Origin: Belnapia sp. F-4-1
GTDB lineage: Bacteria; Pseudomonadota; Alphaproteobacteria; Acetobacterales; Acetobacteraceae
DNA length: 64,000 bases
Direction of reading: 5' to 3'
NCBI RefSeq assembly: GCF_000802185.1
Contig: NZ_KN676113.1
Location: 3,827,769-3,891,768 of the forward strand
The translations under genes were made by a program, and so were the position numbers. Positions 46,165 through 54,476 of the stretch are shown here, piece by piece. How positions within the stretch are numbered: position 1 is the first letter of the stretch; each line of letters starts with the position of its first letter. A model generated the notes under the pieces. That model was given only the letters and a program-made list of their open reading frames with translations. It was not told where the DNA came from and did not search any database.

Positions 46165-46253
46165 CCTCGCCGGGAGCCTCGCGGGCGCCGGCGCAAACGG
46201 CTATAGGGGCGGACCGGGTGGCTGCAAGGCCCGGCGCAACCCCGATCGGACCC

Positions 46254-47480
46254 ATGTCGATGACCGAGGAATTCCACCGCATCCGCCGCCTGCCGCCCTA
46301 TGTCTTCGCGGAAGTGAACGCCGCCAAGGCCCGGGCCCGAGCAGCCGCGGAGGACATCGTGGACCTCGGCATGGGCAATCCGGACAGCCCGACCCCGCCG
46401 CATATCGTCGCCAAGCTGGTCGAGGCGGTGCAGGACCCGCGGACGCATCGCTACTCCATGTCGAAGGGCATCCCAGGGCTGCGGAAGGCCTTGGCCGGCT
46501 ACTACAAGCGGCGCTTCGGAGTCATCCTCGACCCGGAGCGGGAGGTGGTGGCAACGCTCGGCAGCAAGGAGGGGCTGGCCAACCTGGCGCAGGCGATCTC
46601 CTCGCCGGGCGATACGATCCTGGTGCCGAACCCGTCCTACCCGATCCATCAGTTCGGCTTCATCATCGCCGGGGCCTCGGTGCGCAGCCTTCCCTGCACG
46701 CCGGATGACGAGATGCTGGCGGCGATCGACCGGGCCGTCAGGCATTCGGTGCCGAAGCCGACCGCCGTGATCGTCAATTTTCCGTCCAATCCGACGGCGC
46801 ATCTGGCGAGCATCGAATTCTACCGGGACCTCGTGGCGCTCTGCCGGCGGCATGAGTTGTTCATCCTCTCCGACCTCGCCTATGCGGAGCTTTATTTCGG
46901 CGAGACGCCCCCGCCTTCCGTGCTGGAGGTCCCGGGGGCCAAGGAGGTGACGGTGGAGTTCACCTCGCTGTCGAAGACCTACAACATGCCGGGCTGGCGC
47001 ATGGGCTTCGCGGCCGGCAACGAGCGGCTGATCGAGGCGCTGACGCGGGTGAAGTCCTACCTGGATTACGGCGCCTTCGCGCCGATCCAGATCGCGGCGA
47101 CGGCGGCGCTCAACGGGCCGCAGGATACCGTCGCCGAGATGCGGCGGCTCTACCGCGAGCGGCGCGACCTGCTGGTGAAGGGGCTGCGGCAGGCGGGGTG
47201 GGAGACGCCCTCGCCGGACGGGTCGATGTTCCTTTGGGCGCCGATCCCGGAGCGGTTCGGGCATCTGGGCAGCGTCGAGTTTAGCAAGCTGCTGCTGGCG
47301 CGGGCGAAGGTGGCGGTCGCGCCGGGGCTCGGCTTCGGCGAGCATGGCGATGGGCATGTGCGGATCGCGCTGGTCGAGAACAACCAGCGCATCCGGCAGG
47401 CGCTGCGGGGCATCCGCAGCTTCCTCCAGGGCGACAACCTTGGGCCGGTGGCGGGCGAGAAGGAGCAGGTTTCGGCATGA
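46254..47480 (+). CDS. alaC: Alanine-synthesising aminotransferase, AlaC-like
   Basis: A 408-residue class I/II PLP aminotransferase aligning through its length with E. coli AlaC (YfdZ). RRLPPYVFAEVNAAKARAR, IVDLGMGNPDSPTPPHIV, VPNPSYPIHQFGF, NFPSNPTA and the PLP lysine Lys241 in SLSKTYNMPGWRMGF are visible. It converts pyruvate plus glutamate to alanine. In alphaproteobacteria the gene commonly precedes hom, as here, with an ATGA overlap to that gene. Confidence 0.9.
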   Translation: MSMTEEFHRIRRLPPYVFAEVNAAKARARAAAEDIVDLGMGNPDSPTPPHIVAKLVEAVQDPRTHRYSMSKGIPGLRKALAGYYKRRFGVILDPEREVVATLGSKEGLANLAQAISSPGDTILVPNPSYPIHQFGFIIAGASVRSLPCTPDDEMLAAIDRAVRHSVPKPTAVIVNFPSNPTAHLASIEFYRDLVALCRRHELFILSDLAYAELYFGETPPPSVLEVPGAKEVTVEFTSLSKTYNMPGWRMGFAAGNERLIEALTRVKSYLDYGAFAPIQIAATAALNGPQDTVAEMRRLYRERRDLLVKGLRQAGWETPSPDGSMFLWAPIPERFGHLGSVEFSKLLLARAKVAVAPGLGFGEHGDGHVRIALVENNQRIRQALRGIRSFLQGDNLGPVAGEKEQVSA

Positions 47481-48760
47481 GCAAGCCCCTCTCGATCGGC
47501 ATCGCGGGACTTGGGACGGTCGGCGCGGGCGTGCTGAAGCTGCTCGCGGAGAATGGCGACATCGTTGCGGCGCGGGCGGGGCGGCCGGTCACGGTGGGCG
47601 CCGTCTCGGCGCGGACGCGGGGGCGGGACCGGGGCGTGGCCCTCGATGCGCTGCGCTGGCATGACGACCCGGTGGCGCTGGCGGGCGATCCGGGCGTCGA
47701 CGTCGTCGTCGAGCTGATCGGCGGGAGCGACGGGCCAGCCCGCGCCTTGGTCGAGGCCGCCATCGCCGCCGGGAAGCCGGTGGTGACCGCCAATAAGGCG
47801 CTGCTCGCAGTGCATGGCGCGGCGATTGCCGAGATGGCGGAAGCGCACCGTGTGCCGCTGGCCTTCGAGGCGGCCGTCGCGGGCGGCATCCCGGCGATCA
47901 AGGGGCTGCGCGAGGGGCTGGCGGCCAACCGGCTGAAGCGCGTGGCGGGGATCCTCAACGGCACCTGCAACTACATCCTCACCACCATGCGCGAGCAGGG
48001 CAGGGAGTTCGGCGACGTGCTGGCCGAGGCGCAGGCGCTCGGCTATGCGGAGGCGGACCCCTCCTTCGACATCGACGGGGTGGACGCGGCGCATAAGCTG
48101 GCGATCCTTGCGGCGCTCGCCTTCGGGCGGCCGGTGGATTTCGACGCGGTGCATGTCGAGGGCATCCGCGAGGTGACGGCGATGGATATCGCCTTCGCCG
48201 GGGAGCTCGGCTACCGGATCAAGCTGCTCGGCATCGCCGGGCGGGACGAGGCGGGCATCTCGGCGCGGGTGCATCCCTGCATGGTGCCGGTGGCCGCGCC
48301 CATCGCGCGGGTGGATGGCGTGTTCAATGCCGTCGTTGCCGAGGGCGACTTCGTCGGGCGGGTCATGCTCGAGGGGCGCGGGGCAGGGGCAGGGCCGACG
48401 GCGAGCGCGGTCGTCGCCGACCTCATCGACATCGCGCGTGGGCGGCACACGCCGGTCTGGGGCGGCGCCTTGGACGCGGCGTCGGCGGTGCCGATGGAGC
48501 GGCATCGCGGCGCCTATTACCTGCGGCTGATGGTGCTCGACCGGCCCGGCGTCATCGCGGATGTGACTGGTATCCTGCGCGACGGGGCGATCAGTCTGGA
48601 ATCGATGCTGCAACGCGGGCGGGCGCCGGGCGAGGCGGTGCCCGTCGTGCTCACCACGCATGATTGCGAGGAGGCGGCGATGCGGGCCGCCCTCGACCGG
48701 ATCGCCGGGCTGGATGCGGTGCTGGAGAAGCCGGCGCTCATTCGCATCGAAGCGCTTTAA
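47477..48760 (+). CDS. hom: Homoserine dehydrogenase
   Basis: A 427-residue enzyme reducing aspartate semialdehyde to homoserine, toward threonine and methionine. The NAD(P) site is IGIAGLGTVGAGVLKLL. VTANKALLA, the block GILNGTCNYILTTM and DPSFDIDGVDAAHKL are catalytic-domain signatures. A C-terminal ACT domain (about 350-427, YYLRLMVLDRPGVIADV) suggests threonine feedback. It overlaps alaC by four bases and precedes glpX by 18 bases. Confidence 0.95.
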   Translation: MSKPLSIGIAGLGTVGAGVLKLLAENGDIVAARAGRPVTVGAVSARTRGRDRGVALDALRWHDDPVALAGDPGVDVVVELIGGSDGPARALVEAAIAAGKPVVTANKALLAVHGAAIAEMAEAHRVPLAFEAAVAGGIPAIKGLREGLAANRLKRVAGILNGTCNYILTTMREQGREFGDVLAEAQALGYAEADPSFDIDGVDAAHKLAILAALAFGRPVDFDAVHVEGIREVTAMDIAFAGELGYRIKLLGIAGRDEAGISARVHPCMVPVAAPIARVDGVFNAVVAEGDFVGRVMLEGRGAGAGPTASAVVADLIDIARGRHTPVWGGALDAASAVPMERHRGAYYLRLMVLDRPGVIADVTGILRDGAISLESMLQRGRAPGEAVPVVLTTHDCEEAAMRAALDRIAGLDAVLEKPALIRIEAL

Positions 48761-48778
48761 GAGACAAGGGAGAAGAGC

Positions 48779-49768
48779 ATGTCTGCGGCCACACTCGGCA
48801 AGGTCGTCGACCGCAACCTGGCGCTGGAGCTGGTGCGGGTGACGGAAGCGGGCGCCATCGCCGCCTCCCAATGGATCGGGCGCGGGGACAAGAACTCCGC
48901 CGACGGCGCTGCGGTGGATGCGATGCGGCGGGCCTTCGACACCGTCGCCATCACCGGCACCGTGGTGATCGGCGAGGGCGAGATGGACGAGGCGCCGATG
49001 CTCTATATCGGCGAGAAGATCGGGCTCGGCGGGCCGGAGGTGGATATCGCCGTCGATCCGCTGGAGGGCACGTCGATCACGGCGAAGGGCGGGCCGAACG
49101 CCATCGCCACGCTGGCGCTCGCCGAGAAGGGCGGGTTCCTGCATGCGCCCGACATCTACATGGACAAGATCGCCATCGGGCCGGGCTTCCCGGAGGGCTT
49201 GGTCGATCTCGACGCCTCGGTCGAGGAGAACCTGCGGGCGCTTGCCAAGGCGAAGAAATGCGAGGTGGGCGACCTCATGGTCTGCACGCTGGACCGCGAC
49301 CGGCACAAGGCGATGATCAAGGCCTGCCGGGCAGCCGGCGCCCGGATTACCCTGCTCGGCGACGGCGACGTGTCGGGCGTCATCGCCGTCAGCCAGCCGG
49401 AGACCGGGATCGACATCTATATCGGCTCGGGCGGCGCGCCGGAGGGCGTGCTGGCCGCCGCGGCGCTGCGCTGCATCGGCGGGCAGTTGCAGGGGCGGCT
49501 GCTCTTCGAGAATGACGAGCAGGTGGAGCGGGCGCGCGGCATGGGCGTCACCGACCCTAACCGCAAGTACAGCGTCGAGGAGATGGCCCAGGGCGAGGTG
49601 ATGTTCGCCGCGACCGGCGTCACCACCGGGCCGATGCTGCGCGGCGTGCGGCGGACGGCGCATGGCGCCATCACCCATTCCATGGTGATGCGCAGCAAGT
49701 CGGGCACGGTGCGCTATGTCGAGGGGCACCACAATTACGAGCGGAAGCCGCTGCCCTTCTTCGGCTGA
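48779..49768 (+). CDS. glpX: Class II fructose-1,6-bisphosphatase GlpX
   Basis: A 329-residue gluconeogenic phosphatase of the inositol-monophosphatase-like fold. IGEGEMDEAPMLYIGEK and VDPLEGT are metal and catalytic motifs, and ARITLLGDGDVSGVI follows. AAGGGAGAAGAGC provides the ribosome site. It sits between hom and recJ, a conserved alphaproteobacterial order. Confidence 0.95.
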   Translation: MSAATLGKVVDRNLALELVRVTEAGAIAASQWIGRGDKNSADGAAVDAMRRAFDTVAITGTVVIGEGEMDEAPMLYIGEKIGLGGPEVDIAVDPLEGTSITAKGGPNAIATLALAEKGGFLHAPDIYMDKIAIGPGFPEGLVDLDASVEENLRALAKAKKCEVGDLMVCTLDRDRHKAMIKACRAAGARITLLGDGDVSGVIAVSQPETGIDIYIGSGGAPEGVLAAAALRCIGGQLQGRLLFENDEQVERARGMGVTDPNRKYSVEEMAQGEVMFAATGVTTGPMLRGVRRTAHGAITHSMVMRSKSGTVRYVEGHHNYERKPLPFFG

Positions 49769-49772
49769 GGTG

Positions 49773-51548
49773 ATGGTGGAGCCTGTTCTTGGCATCGGCC
49801 GCAGCCTGACCGGGCGGCGCTGGATCTGGCGCGAGGCGGAGGAGCGGGTCGGCCTCGCCATTGCCCAGCGCGCCGGGCTGCCGGAGCTGGTCGGGCGGCT
49901 GCTCGCGGCGCGGGGCGTGCCGTTGGAGGGCGTCGGCGACTTCCTTGAGCCGACGCTGCGGGCCATGCTGCCGGACCCGTCGCGGCTGATCGACATGGAT
50001 GCGGCGGCAGAGCGCCTGGCCCGGGCGGTGCGCAGCAACGAGACGGTCGCCGTCTTCGGCGATTACGACGTCGATGGGGCATGCTCCGGCGCGCTGATGG
50101 TCAGGGCGCTGCGGCGGCTCGGCTGCACGGTCAGCCATTACGTGCCGGATCGGCTCAAGGAGGGTTACGGGCCCAATCCGGCGGCGATCCGGGCGCTGTG
50201 CGAGCGGGGGGCGACGCTGATCGTCTGCGTCGACTGCGGCATCGCAGCGCATGAGGCGCTGGCGGCGGCCGAGGGACGGGCGGATGTGGTGGTGCTCGAC
50301 CACCACAAGTCGGAAGGGCCGGTGCCGCGTGTGGCGGCGGCGGTCAATCCCAACCGGCTCGACTGCACCTCGGGGCTGCGGAACCTGTGCGCGGCGGCCG
50401 TCGCCTTCCTGGCGGTCGTGGCGCTGCACCGGACGCTGCGGCGGATGGGGCATTTCGCGCAGGCGCAGGAGCCTTCGGCGATCGATCTGCTCGACCTGGT
50501 GGCGCTGGCGACGGTCTGCGACGTGATGCCGCTCACCGGCGTCAATCGCGCCCTGGTCACCCAGGGGCTGAAGGTGATGGCGCGGCGCGGGCGTGCGGGC
50601 GTCGCCGCGCTGCTCGATGTCGGGCTGGTGCGGGACCTGCCGACGGCGCATTCGCTCGGCTTCGTGCTGGGGCCGCGGATCAATGCGGCCGGGCGGGTGG
50701 ACGAGCCCGACCTCGGGATGCGGCTGCTGCTCTGCGACGATCCGGTCGAGGCGCGGGCGATGGCGGAGCGGCTGGATTCCGTCAACCGGCGGCGGCAGGA
50801 GGTGGAAGCCGAGGTACTCGGCGCCGCCTTCGCCGCGGCCGAGGCGCAGCATGCGGCCGGGCACCCGGTGCTGCTGGTCTGCGGCGATGGCTGGCATCCC
50901 GGCGTCGTCGGGATCGTGGCGGGGCGGGTGAAGGAGAAGTTCAACCGGCCGGCCTGCGTCGCCGGGCTGGCCGGGGGGATGGCGAAGGGCTCGGGGCGGT
51001 CGGTGCCGGGGGTCGATCTCGGCGCGGCGGTGATCGCGGCGCGGCAGGCGGGGCTACTGGAGACCGGCGGCGGGCATGCGATGGCGGCCGGGTTCGGCTT
51101 CCTCGCCGAGCGGCGGGAAGCCTTCCATGCCTTCCTCAATGAGCGGCTTGCGATGGCGAAGGGCCTGCCGGGGGCGGCCGACCTCGTCGTCGAGGGGAGC
51201 GTCGCCGTGCCGGCGGCGACGACCGACCTCGCCTGCCAGGTGGAGCGGCTGGCGCCCTTCGGGGCAGGGAACGAGGAGCCGGTCTTCGTCCTGCCGCGGG
51301 CGCGCGTGGTGCGCGCCGACCGGGTGGGGAAGGAGGGCAACACCATCCGCGCCTTCCTTGAAGGCGAGGCGGGCGGGCGGCTGAAGGCCATCTGCTTCCG
51401 CGCCAAGGAGGGACCGTTGGCCGAGGCGCTGCTGGCGCGGCAGGCGGGGCCGCTGCATCTCTGCGGCCAGATCAGGGCCGAGCGCTGGAACGATACGGTC
51501 AGCGCCTGCCTCCATGTGGTGGACGCGGCGCCGGTCCAGGCGGGCTGA
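49773..51548 (+). CDS. recJ: Single-stranded-DNA-specific exonuclease RecJ
   Basis: A 591-residue 5'-3' exonuclease of DHH superfamily. VFGDYDVDGACSG, VDCGIAAHEAL and VLDHHKSEG carry the metal ligands. GGGHAMAAGFGF is the DHHA1 motif, and the C-terminal OB domain follows. ATG 49773 starts four bases after the glpX stop. It acts in recombination and mismatch repair with RecA/RecFOR; recO is elsewhere in this window. Confidence 0.95.
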   Translation: MVEPVLGIGRSLTGRRWIWREAEERVGLAIAQRAGLPELVGRLLAARGVPLEGVGDFLEPTLRAMLPDPSRLIDMDAAAERLARAVRSNETVAVFGDYDVDGACSGALMVRALRRLGCTVSHYVPDRLKEGYGPNPAAIRALCERGATLIVCVDCGIAAHEALAAAEGRADVVVLDHHKSEGPVPRVAAAVNPNRLDCTSGLRNLCAAAVAFLAVVALHRTLRRMGHFAQAQEPSAIDLLDLVALATVCDVMPLTGVNRALVTQGLKVMARRGRAGVAALLDVGLVRDLPTAHSLGFVLGPRINAAGRVDEPDLGMRLLLCDDPVEARAMAERLDSVNRRRQEVEAEVLGAAFAAAEAQHAAGHPVLLVCGDGWHPGVVGIVAGRVKEKFNRPACVAGLAGGMAKGSGRSVPGVDLGAAVIAARQAGLLETGGGHAMAAGFGFLAERREAFHAFLNERLAMAKGLPGAADLVVEGSVAVPAATTDLACQVERLAPFGAGNEEPVFVLPRARVVRADRVGKEGNTIRAFLEGEAGGRLKAICFRAKEGPLAEALLARQAGPLHLCGQIRAERWNDTVSACLHVVDAAPVQAG

Positions 51549-51605
51549 CGCCTTCCTCCATCCACGGGTTCGCCAGGGCCTGTCACGCTCCGTCACGGCG
51601 TGCCA

Positions 51606-51627
51606 CGGCATTGCGGCAGGAATGCCG
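51606..51627 (+). terminator. Hairpin downstream of recJ
   Basis: CGGCATT and AATGCCG form a perfect seven-pair stem with an eight-base loop, 58 bases after the recJ stop. It may end the alaC-recJ transcript or structure the leader of the next gene. Confidence 0.4.
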
Positions 51628-51685
51628 CGAAGCAGCCATCGACACGGCAGAGCGTTGCCCGCAGGACAACCGGAAGGAGATGGGC

Positions 51686-51940
51686 ATGCGCCGTTTGCTG
51701 CTGGCCGCGATTCTGGGCATGGGGATGCTGTCGGGGGCCGCCTCGGCGGCGCCGGCGGGGCCGGGGCTATCGGCGGCGGAGGGCTCGTTGCTGATGCCCG
51801 TGCAGTATCGCCGGCATTATGCGCCGCCGCCGCGCTATTACCGTCACCGGCGTTATGCTCCGCCGCCGCGCCGCCATTACCGGGCTTACCCGCCGCCGCG
51901 GCCGCGCTATGCCCCGCCGCCCCGGCCATACTACCGCTAG
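51686..51940 (+). CDS. Secreted Pro/Tyr/Arg-rich small protein
   Basis: An 84-residue protein with a clear signal peptide (MRRLLLAAILGMGMLSGAASAA). After a linker, a repetitive tail made of Tyr-Ala-Pro-Pro-Pro-Arg units follows: YAPPPRYYRHRR, YAPPPRRHYRAY, then PPPRPRYAPPPRPYYR. ATG 51686 is chosen because GGAAGGA lies seven bases before it, while ATG 51680 would be too close. Such short basic Pro/Tyr-rich exported proteins are common in Rhodospirillales and rhizobia; function is not established. Confidence 0.7.
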   Translation: MRRLLLAAILGMGMLSGAASAAPAGPGLSAAEGSLLMPVQYRRHYAPPPRYYRHRRYAPPPRRHYRAYPPPRPRYAPPPRPYYR

Positions 51941-51958
51941 CGTCCTGCCCGTGACGTT

Positions 51959-51974
51959 CGTGGGTTCACCCACG
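51959..51974. terminator. Hairpin between convergent genes
   Basis: CGTGGG-TTCA-rich loop-CCCACG forms a six-pair stem 18 bases after the stop of the small secreted gene. A second pair, GGGCAAA and TTTGCCC, lies further right in the same gap. Confidence 0.4.
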
Positions 51975-52119
51975 GCTTCGCGGATCAGCAGAACATTGGA
52001 GCGGCTTCCGTTCGCACGGGCTCGCGGAACCGCTCTTGCCTGTTGCCCAGTCGGGCAAATCACTCCGATCCGATGATTCCATCTGATCCGGGTTTGCCCC
52101 AACGGGGCCGCGTCGCGCC

Positions 52120-52734
52120 CTAGTTCCGGCGAGCCGCGGCCCAGGCCTCGGCGATGCGGGCGATGGGATCCTCGGGGGCGGGACGCGGGGCGCTGCTGCC
52201 GGAGGCGCCGCCGGGGACGTCGCCCCACCGCCGGACCGGGCCGCTGTCGAGGTGGACGAAGCTCCGGCTGTTGTAGACGCCGACGCCGCCGCGCCGCATC
52301 TCCAGCGCGGCATCGGCGAAGCCGGGAAGCTGCGCCGTCGGAAGGCAGACATCGAGGGCGCGCGCGGTGAGGTGCTGGCTGTTGCCTGCGCCGCAGACCA
52401 GCGCATTCGTCTCCGGCGTGCGGAAGCCCGAGACCACGAGGAACTCGCCGCGCCACCGGGCGCGCTGCCCGGCTTCCCACAGGAAATCGATGACGGTCGG
52501 GTCGAAGGCATGGACGGTGCCGCTGCGGCTGTCGGCGAGGACGGTGGAGATGTCGGAGAGCGCCCTCGGGTCGACGTTGCGGCCGTCGTGATAGACGCCG
52601 TTGAAGCGGGCGCCGGTGGCGGCGTGGCGCAGGGTCAGCCGTCGCAGGCCAGGAGCCGTGCGCTGGGTGGCGAGGGCAGGCGTCGAGAGGGCGGCGGGCG
52701 CGAGCGCGCCGAGAAGCAGGGACCGGCGATGCAT
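52120..52734 (-). CDS. DUF882/YcbK-like peptidase M15-fold protein
   Basis: A 204-residue exported protein with signal peptide MHRRSLLLGALAPAALSTPALA. The C-terminal domain is the M15-like fold of YcbK/MepK: SGFRTPETNALV, SQHLTARALDVCLP (His and Asp zinc ligands) and FVHLDSGPVRRW (second His). E. coli MepK cuts 3-3 peptidoglycan crosslinks, so a cell-wall endopeptidase role is plausible. It converges on the small secreted protein gene. Confidence 0.85.
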   Translation of the reverse strand: MHRRSLLLGALAPAALSTPALATQRTAPGLRRLTLRHAATGARFNGVYHDGRNVDPRALSDISTVLADSRSGTVHAFDPTVIDFLWEAGQRARWRGEFLVVSGFRTPETNALVCGAGNSQHLTARALDVCLPTAQLPGFADAALEMRRGGVGVYNSRSFVHLDSGPVRRWGDVPGGASGSSAPRPAPEDPIARIAEAWAAARRN

Positions 52735-53047
52735 GGCAGCCTGCCTAGCGGTGCGGCAGCGGCGGCGGAACCCTTGCTCGCGCGAACGCGTCCGCGCTCC
52801 CGCAAGCGCGATCCAGGCTTCAACTCGGGCGTTAGAGAGCCTGTGAAATGACGCCTTGGGAGTGCCGGCGGGGGCCGAGCACGGCCTGCAGGCCGGCTCC
52901 GGGCCAGAAGGGCTGGATTCGCAGGGTGCGAGCCGTGCCGGCGCCCGGATGCTGGTCTGAGGCGATGGGTGAGGGCAAGGCTGGACGTTGCCGGCCGGGC
53001 AGTGTAGTTGAGCCGCCCACGGTCCCGAAAGGGGCCGGCACAGGCCA
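52735..53047. other. 313-base gap upstream of tRNA-Glu
   Basis: It contains GC-rich short inverted repeats, for example GGCCTGCAGGCC at 52882-52893, and must carry the tRNA promoter and the DUF882 promoter. No gene is supported. A sequence GAGAGCCTGTGAAATGACG at 52835-52853 resembles the tip of some insertion sequences, but no partner end was found. Confidence 0.4.
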
Positions 53048-53123
53048 GTCCCCATCGTCTAGAGGCCTAGGACACCAGCCTTTCACGTTGGTAACACGGG
53101 TTCGAATCCCGTTGGGGACGCCA
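53048..53123 (+). tRNA. tRNA-Glu (anticodon TTC)
   Basis: A full 76-base cloverleaf. Acceptor GTCCCCA pairs with TGGGGAC, followed by discriminator G and an encoded CCA. The anticodon arm CCAGC-CTTTCAC-GTTGG has TTC in the loop. The T arm ACGGG-TTCGAAT-CCCGT is perfect. Confidence 0.97.
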
Positions 53124-53226
53124 TGCCGAAGCGCGAAATCGATGCTGCGAAGCAGGACGCCTCGAAGCGCATCGCCTTCCACCTTCGGTTGAACGCCTCC
53201 GGCCGCGATTGCTCGACAATCTTACC

Positions 53227-53286
53227 TCGCGCTTTTTTGAGTGATCCGCCACCATTCTGTCTGCCCATGCGGCGTAAAAAGCGCGA
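53227..53286. repeat. 11-bp perfect inverted repeat downstream of tRNA-Glu
   Basis: TCGCGCTTTTT at 53227-53237 and AAAAAGCGCGA at 53276-53286 are exact reverse complements 38 bases apart. The left arm ends in a T-run, so transcription from the tRNA could stop there. The arm spacing is unusual for an intrinsic terminator, and a protein-binding site or insertion scar is also possible. Confidence 0.6.
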
Positions 53287-53318
53287 TCAATCCCAAGGGG
53301 ATATTGGGGGAAGTTCGG

Positions 53319-54272
53319 ATGTCGGCGGAACTGTCCATCAGGGGCCAGAGAGTCCCTGAGCGCTATTCGCACGCCTTCGGCGGCAGCGTGGTGCGCTTGC
53401 CGGAAGGCTGGATCTGCGGGCGCCACTGCGACATCGGCGGCGATCCGGGCCGGCCGGTCCGGGTGGATCTGGTGTTGCTGCATCCGGGCCTCGGCGTCGC
53501 GCTGCTTGATTTCGGCGAAAGGACCGAGGGCGCCGAGCAGGTGCTTCGGGCGAGGCTGGAAGAGGCGCGGTTCGGTGCCATCTTCGGCGGCTTCCTGCCG
53601 GTGCTGCATGGCAGCCTCGGCAACGACGAAGTTCCCGACATGGCCGGCATCGCCCGTGCCTTCGATCAGGTGCCGCCGCTCAGCGTCTCCGGGGGGAGCG
53701 CCTGGATTTCGACGGTCGCGCGGCTGGTCGTCCCGGTCGACCGGGCCTGGGCGGACAACTGGGTCGGCGCGCCGAATCGTGGCGTCGCGCCGCGGATGCC
53801 GGCGCAGGCTTCCCATGGAGGCAGTGTCGTGCCGCTGCGGCGGGTCGCGGCGGTGCAGCCACCGGCCGCGGAGCCGGAAGACCTCGCCATGCCTGTGGAG
53901 CCGCCGTTGCCGCGCGCGCGCAAGCCCTGGGTGATGGCGAGCGGTGCCGGAGTCGCGGCTGTTGCGGTGCTGGCGGGGTTGTGGTTCGGCTCGGGCAGCC
54001 GGCCGCAGCCGGTGACGCGGGAGGCTCCTGCGGCCGGGATTGTGACGCCGGTTCAGGCAGGGCCGACCCCGGTGGCGGCCGCGCTGCCTCCCATGCCCAT
54101 GCTGCCGGCTCCGGCAGCCATGGCCCCGGTGCCGGTGGTGGCACCGATGGTGCCGCCGCCCGCGGTGCACCGGCCGCTGTCACGGCCGGTGCGGATGGAG
54201 CGGCCGGTCCGGGCCCGGCCGCCGGCAAAGCCGGCGCAGCGGACGGCCTCGCAGCGGTCGGGGCGCGGGTGA
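53319..54272 (+). CDS. Single-pass membrane protein, unknown function
   Basis: A 317-residue protein that I do not recognise. Residues about 1-140 look globular: YSHAFGGSVVRLPEGWICG and the strand-rich VDLVLLHPGLGVALLDFGE, which loosely recalls nuclease-like (NERD-type) folds but without clear catalytic residues. One membrane helix is at about 205-225 (WVMASGAGVAAVAVLAGLW). The remaining about 95 residues are Pro/Ala/Val/Arg-rich and basic, probably periplasmic and wall-facing. GGGGGAAG precedes the ATG. It is the first gene after tRNA-Glu. Confidence 0.65.
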   Translation: MSAELSIRGQRVPERYSHAFGGSVVRLPEGWICGRHCDIGGDPGRPVRVDLVLLHPGLGVALLDFGERTEGAEQVLRARLEEARFGAIFGGFLPVLHGSLGNDEVPDMAGIARAFDQVPPLSVSGGSAWISTVARLVVPVDRAWADNWVGAPNRGVAPRMPAQASHGGSVVPLRRVAAVQPPAAEPEDLAMPVEPPLPRARKPWVMASGAGVAAVAVLAGLWFGSGSRPQPVTREAPAAGIVTPVQAGPTPVAAALPPMPMLPAPAAMAPVPVVAPMVPPPAVHRPLSRPVRMERPVRARPPAKPAQRTASQRSGRG

Positions 54273-54279
54273 GCGGAGG

Positions 54280-54417
54280 CTACTGGTAGCCGCCGCTCTT
54301 CTCGCGCTCCTTCGCGGCCGCTTCCTGGGCGCCGGTATCGACCTTCTTCTCCTCGCCGGCCTTGGGCGGGGCTGGCTGCTCGGTCGCCGTGGCGGGTTTG
54401 GGCGTGTCGTCGGCCAT
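54280..54417 (-). CDS. Small charged protein (45 aa)
   Basis: A 45-residue hydrophilic protein, MADDTPKPATATEQPAPPK then GEEKKVDTGAQEAAAKER, probably disordered. GAGGGAGC lies about six bases before the ATG, which supports a real gene. The stop is seven bases from the convergent stop of the membrane-protein gene. Function unknown. Confidence 0.5.
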   Translation of the reverse strand: MADDTPKPATATEQPAPPKAGEEKKVDTGAQEAAAKEREKSGGYQ

Positions 54418-54476
54418 GGCTGGTTGCTCCCTCGGTTGAGCAGGGCCAACCGGCGCCGCGGGCCGAAGTTCCGCCG

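Noticed and set aside
47150-50038. 962-codon minus-strand frame opposite hom, glpX and alaC
   Set aside because: It is a shadow of conserved genes on the plus strand.
52835-52853. GAGAGCCTGTGAAATGACG, resembling the terminal repeat of some insertion sequences
   Set aside because: No second inverted copy, target duplication or transposase could be found nearby.
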